In this document: positions 60,613 to 64,000 of the stretch, piece by piece
How the letters are laid out: the number at the start of each line of letters is the position of its first letter
Numbering within the stretch: position 1 is the stretch's first letter
Assembly (NCBI RefSeq): GCF_900230215.1
Contig: NZ_LT907982.1
Span: 3,038,001 to 3,102,000 of the forward strand
Reading direction: 5' to 3'
From: Jatrophihabitans sp. GAS493
GTDB lineage: Bacteria; Actinomycetota; Actinomycetes; Mycobacteriales; Jatrophihabitantaceae
Length of the DNA: 64,000 nt
Notes under the pieces: generated by a model
Told to the model about the DNA's origin: nothing
Database searches by the model: none
What the model saw: only the letters and a program-made list of their open reading frames with translations
Position numbers and translations under genes: made by a program

Positions 60613-61746
60613 TTACGCGAGCCCACCGTCGAGGTACTCACGCAGCATCCGCTCGCCCAGGGCCTCGATAAGGGTCTTGGCGCCCTCCATGCTGCGCCGC
60701 CGATCCGGCTCGAGATCCCGCAATGCCCAGACGCCGTCGAATCCGGCCGTCCGCCACGAATCTGGGGAGAGCTCGTTGGTCGCGCAGACGGCGACCACGG
60801 GTATGGACGCGCTCCGGGCGGCTCGGGCGACCCCCACCGAGGCCTTGCCGCTGAGGCTCTGCTCATCGAGCGAACCTTCGCCGGTGACGACGAGGTCGAC
60901 GCCGGTGAGCAGGCTGGCGAAGTCGATCAACTCCAGGACCCAGTCCACCCCGGAGACGACTTGGGCGTTGAAGACTGACTGGAGGGCGAAGCCCACGCCT
61001 CCCGCGGCGCCCGCCCCGGGCGCGCTTCGCAGGCACCGCCCGGTGGCGGTGTCGATGAGTCCGGCCCACCTCGCCAAGGCATCGTCGAGTAGCGGCAGGT
61101 CAGCCGGGGCCGCGCCTTTCTGGGGTCCGAAGACGTAGGCCGCACCATGGCGACCGAGCAGCGGGTTCGTCACGTCGGTGGCTGCCACCAGGCGGATGCC
61201 CGAGGTGAGTAGGTGAACCTGCGTCAGATCGATGCCGGTCGCGAGCGTGAGCCCGCGCGCCCCGAGCGGTACTGGGTGGCCTGTGGCGTCCAGAAGCCGC
61301 GCCCCGAGCCCGACCAGGAGTCCCGAGCCGCCATCGGTCGAGCAGCTGCCGCCCACCCCGACGATTACTTGGGTGCACCCCGCTTCGATCGCGGCGCGGA
61401 TCGCCACCCCTACGCCCAGCGTGGAGGCATCCCACGGCTGCGGTCCGGGCCGGGGTAGGCGCCCCGGTCCGGCCAGTTCGGCCAGCTCGACGAGTGCGGT
61501 AGAGCCACGGCGCGCGTATCGAGCCGGGAACCAGCCTTCGTCCAGCGGATCGGGCACGGCCACCGGGCGAGCATCGAAACCGGCGGTCAGTGCCGCATCG
61601 ATCGTCCCCTCGCCGCCGTCGGCGACCATTGCCCGGGTGACGGCGATTGACGGATCGACTCGACGCAGCCCCTTCTCGAGCCCATCGGCGACCTCCCGGG
61701 AGGTGAGCGAGCCCTTGAATTTGTCCGAGGCGATCAGGACTCTCAT
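60613..61746 (-). CDS. glxK: Glycerate kinase
   Basis: 377 residues. VLIASDKFKGSLTSREVADG at the N-terminus, AMVADGGEGTIDAALTAGFD, GVGGSCSTDGGSGLLVGLG, ATDVTNPLLGRHGAAYVFGP and VVTGEGSLDEQSLSGK are the conserved blocks of GK-II/GlxK family kinases, which phosphorylate glycerate with ATP. Length is typical. It precedes the GlcD-like oxidase by 61 bases, so the two are probably co-transcribed for glyoxylate or glycerate use. Confidence 0.93.
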   Translation of the reverse strand: MRVLIASDKFKGSLTSREVADGLEKGLRRVDPSIAVTRAMVADGGEGTIDAALTAGFDARPVAVPDPLDEGWFPARYARRGSTALVELAELAGPGRLPRPGPQPWDASTLGVGVAIRAAIEAGCTQVIVGVGGSCSTDGGSGLLVGLGARLLDATGHPVPLGARGLTLATGIDLTQVHLLTSGIRLVAATDVTNPLLGRHGAAYVFGPQKGAAPADLPLLDDALARWAGLIDTATGRCLRSAPGAGAAGGVGFALQSVFNAQVVSGVDWVLELIDFASLLTGVDLVVTGEGSLDEQSLSGKASVGVARAARSASIPVVAVCATNELSPDSWRTAGFDGVWALRDLEPDRRRSMEGAKTLIEALGERMLREYLDGGLA

Positions 61747-61769
61747 GGCCGCAAGTATCTACGTGGCCC

Positions 61770-62093
61770 TCAGCCGACGGCGAGTTCGCCCATCGCCGAC
61801 CAGCCGTCGCCCGGCGTCGTCACGTTGATGATCTTCGGCGTCGCCGAGATGACGCCGGGCATCCAGGCCATCGCAGTCTTGAAGTGCGCGGAGTTGACGT
61901 GTGCCGCGCCGGCATCGTCGTCCCGGAAGGCCTCGACCACGACATACTCATTCGGATCGTCCGCGCTGCGCGACCATTCGAAGAAGAGATTTCCGGGCTC
62001 GGCGCGGGTGGCCGCAGTGAAATCGGCGACGAGCTCCGGCCACTCGTCGCTTCGCTCGGGGCGAATTGGAAACTTGACCACGATGAAGATCAT
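61770..62093 (-). CDS. Antibiotic-biosynthesis monooxygenase (ABM) family protein
   Basis: 107 residues from ATG 62093 (ATG 62099 and 62114 also in frame). MIFIVVKFPIRPERSDEWPE, GNLFFEWSRSADDPNEYVVV and AHVNSAHFKTAMAWMPGVI match the dimeric ferredoxin-like ABM fold (YgiN relatives). Such small enzymes oxidise quinols or are involved in detoxification. Lies directly upstream of the glycerate kinase, 23 bases away. Confidence 0.85.
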   Translation of the reverse strand: MIFIVVKFPIRPERSDEWPELVADFTAATRAEPGNLFFEWSRSADDPNEYVVVEAFRDDDAGAAHVNSAHFKTAMAWMPGVISATPKIINVTTPGDGWSAMGELAVG

Positions 62094-62274
62094 GACCATA
62101 AGAATATGCCTCAACCGGCTTGAGCTCTTGAACTATTGGACTGGCGAATAATTGGTGGTACCGCAACGTACCGCGATCGGATACGGTAGCGAACGACGAG
62201 TGTGACCTGCATCTCGCCGTCCACCTTCTACCGATATCGGGGTAACCAATGACTGCCTGCCCAGAGGGGACGAG

Positions 62275-63642
62275 ATGAGCGTCTCCGTCCCGACCGAGAG
62301 GTCAATCGAACGTCCCACCCGGTCTTCACGGAGCCGGCGCTGGCGCGTCAAGGCCGTGCTCTTGACCGTCGCCCTAACTTCGGCCGCCGCCGTCGGCGTG
62401 GTGGCCAATCCGCTCGGCGCGAGCGCTTCAAGCGGTTCGTTCTACACCTACAGCGGGTCGACGCCGCTGAGCAGCATTGCCCCCGGCACGGTGCTGAAGA
62501 CCCGCACTCTCACCTATCACGTGGTCGGAATCCCGATCCCGCTCGGGGCAACCCAACTGCTATACCGCTCCACCGGGTCGCTCGGGCAGCCGACGACGAA
62601 CGTCACTACGGTGATCCAGCCGCCATTCCGGTTCGGAGCGCCGAAGATCGTCTCGTACCAGTCCTTCTACGACTCGCTGAACCCGGCCGACGAACCGTCG
62701 GTCGCCATCGCCGGCAATGTCTCGCTCGGAGGCATCATCCCGAATATCGAGACGCTGCTTATCGCGCCGGTGCTGCTCTCCGGGTACAGCGTCGAGATCC
62801 CGGACACCGAGGGGCAGCCGGCTGATTTCGCGGCCGGTCCCGAGTACGGGATGAACACCCTCGACGGGCTGCGGGCGGCCTTCGCCTCACCCTCGCTCGG
62901 CTTCCGCCCGGACACCAAAGTCGGCATGATCGGCTACTCCGGGGGCGCCATCGCCACCGAGTGGGCCAGCGAGTTGGCGCCGAAGTACGCGCCGGATGTC
63001 AACCGCCATCTGGTCGGCGCGGCGATGGGCGGGGTCCTCGTCGACCCGGCCCACAACCTGCACTACATCGACGGCAGCTCCATCTGGGCCGGAGTCATGC
63101 CGATGGCGATCATCGGCGTCTCTCGCAGCTTCAACGTCGACCTGACGCCGTACCTGAGCGACTACGGGGTTCAGGTCTACAAAAAGCTACTGAACGCATC
63201 GATCATCAACGCGCTCGGGCAGTACTCGGGCCTGACTTGGACACAACTGGCCAAGCCGCAGTACCCGACGCCAGAGAGCGTGCCGGTCTACGTGCACTTG
63301 GTCAACCAGCTCATCATGGGCACCGGCGGCACGCCGACGACACCCTTGTTCATCGGACAGGGTGCCAATGGCACCTTGGAGGGCACGCCGGTGTCGCCGA
63401 CCTTCGGCCCAGGCGACGGGGTGATGGTGACCGGCGATGTGCGGGCGCTGGCCAACCAGTACTGCGCCCGCGGGGTCCGCGTCCAGTACGACCAGTACGA
63501 CTCGACCAGCCACGTCACCAGTGTTCCGACCTGGCTACCGGCGGCACTGGGCTGGCTGAAGGATCGCTTCGGCACCACCCAGGCGCCGACGAACTGCGGT
63601 CAGTACGCGGCGGGCAACTCGCTGGCGCCCATCCCGGAGTAA
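62275..63642 (+). CDS. Secretory lipase (LIP family)
   Basis: 455 residues. An Arg-rich start, hydrophobic stretch and LGASASSGS signal-peptide end. GMIGYSGGAIATEW carries the catalytic Ser; VLLSGYSVEIPDTEGQPADF and FIGQGANGTL fit the secretory lipase family (PF03583), with a late TSHVTSVPTWLPAA region likely holding the His. It would hydrolyse triglycerides or mycolate-like esters outside the cell. ATG 62275 follows GGGGACGAG. Confidence 0.88.
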   Translation: MSVSVPTERSIERPTRSSRSRRWRVKAVLLTVALTSAAAVGVVANPLGASASSGSFYTYSGSTPLSSIAPGTVLKTRTLTYHVVGIPIPLGATQLLYRSTGSLGQPTTNVTTVIQPPFRFGAPKIVSYQSFYDSLNPADEPSVAIAGNVSLGGIIPNIETLLIAPVLLSGYSVEIPDTEGQPADFAAGPEYGMNTLDGLRAAFASPSLGFRPDTKVGMIGYSGGAIATEWASELAPKYAPDVNRHLVGAAMGGVLVDPAHNLHYIDGSSIWAGVMPMAIIGVSRSFNVDLTPYLSDYGVQVYKKLLNASIINALGQYSGLTWTQLAKPQYPTPESVPVYVHLVNQLIMGTGGTPTTPLFIGQGANGTLEGTPVSPTFGPGDGVMVTGDVRALANQYCARGVRVQYDQYDSTSHVTSVPTWLPAALGWLKDRFGTTQAPTNCGQYAAGNSLAPIPE

Positions 63643-63652
63643 CGATCAGCGG

Positions 63653-63687
63653 GCTGCGCTCGCCGGTCTCAGGACGGCGAGCGCAGC
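63653..63687. terminator. 13-bp hairpin between convergent genes
   Basis: GCTGCGCTCGCCG - 9 bases - CGGCGAGCGCAGC, 11 bases after the lipase stop and facing the minus-strand LLM gene; works for both directions in principle. Confidence 0.8.
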
Positions 63688-63745
63688 ATCGCTGAGCGGC
63701 GCGGCCTGGTTGGTCCTACGAGAGTTGGCGATCATCACGGCGCGG

Positions 63746-64000
63746 TCATACGTCGGCCACCTGGGGCGCGACCTCCGTGCCGAGCAGTTCGATGCCCCGC
63801 AGCAGATCACGGTGGGCCAATCGCGGATTCGTCATCTGCAGCGACAGACGGTCCACTCCGCCCAGCTGCTCCGCAACCCGGCGGAGTTTCGTCGCGATGG
63901 TCTGCGGATCGCCGAGGAAGAACGCGCCGTCGGGGCCGCTGGTGGCATCGAACTGGGCGCGGCTCGGCGTCGGGAAGCCACGTTCGGCCGCCACCTTGGT
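63746..64000 (-). CDS. LLM-class oxidoreductase, C-terminal part (cut by window edge)
   Basis: The last 84 residues of a gene that continues beyond 64000: TSGPDGAFFLGDPQTIATKL, RRVAEQLGGVDRLSLQMTNP, RLAHRDLLRGIELLGTEVAP. This is the typical C-terminus of luciferase-like LLM enzymes (G-D-P-x-x-I-A-x-K-L motif), a third member of the family in this window. Confidence 0.8.
   Translation of the reverse strand, partial: TKVAAERGFPTPSRAQFDATSGPDGAFFLGDPQTIATKLRRVAEQLGGVDRLSLQMTNPRLAHRDLLRGIELLGTEVAPQVADV

Overview
The window is high-GC DNA with long ORFs on both strands, GTG/TTG starts and frequent stop/start overlaps. It carries F420/LLM-type oxidoreductases, an orphan LAxTG sorting signal, a GAF-ANTAR regulator and an L,D-transpeptidase lipoprotein. 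This points to a soil-type actinobacterium (Actinomycetota); genus not determinable from the sequence alone.

Left part, 1 to about 25.9 kb: an accessory region that looks like the right end of an integrated genomic island. It holds the 5' end of a NERD/PglW-like defence gene, HNH-nuclease and paralogue fragments, two identical 1,234-bp IS3-family elements in opposite orientation (5320-6553 and 23891-25124, each with its own 4-bp target duplication), a toxin operon (colicin E3-like RNase, small partner, ImmA/IrrE peptidase), a zinc-ribbon/Vsr-like endonuclease, a PD-(D/E)XK-like nuclease, a Phd-type antitoxin, and secreted or surface proteins (an IPT / beta-helix / cutinase protein broken by a frameshift). 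Several genes are broken: a frameshifted wHTH/nuclease gene, a metallophosphoesterase with one in-frame TAG, HNH fragments and a transposase tail. The region ends in a 3' fragment of tRNA-Val(GAC) followed by a strong terminator (25902-25979), the usual footprint of site-specific integration into a tRNA gene.

Right part, about 26 to 64 kb: chromosomal gene content, compact and mostly intact. In order: an ArsR / SRPBCC / reductase operon; a GGDEF-EAL membrane protein; a secreted type-B carboxylesterase; MarR-like and ROK regulators divergent from a secreted domain-permuted GH3 glycosidase; an LLM oxidoreductase; a MarR regulator with a MATE efflux pump; a papain-like protease fused to a seven-repeat propeller and followed by a chagasin-like inhibitor; an L,D-transpeptidase; a RiPP operon; catalase / ankyrin / GCS2 ligase; HAD phosphatase; F420-type oxidoreductase; FAD-linked oxidase plus glycerate kinase; a monooxygenase; a secretory lipase; and a truncated LLM oxidoreductase at the edge.

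The most interesting system is the RiPP operon on the minus strand (52718 down to 46504). It contains an MFS exporter, an S9 prolyl-oligopeptidase-like peptidase, a 32-residue precursor too short for routine gene calling (49416-49318) whose C-terminus is almost pure Val/Ile followed by Arg-Arg, a long hairpin, a B12-type radical SAM enzyme with a CX7CX2C cluster motif, and a DUF5825-like partner. The single Pro directly before the Val/Ile stretch, next to a prolyl-oligopeptidase gene, suggests how the core could be released; the radical SAM family suggests C-methylation of the Val/Ile residues. The protease / propeller / chagasin pair and the E3-like toxin operon are the next most notable units.
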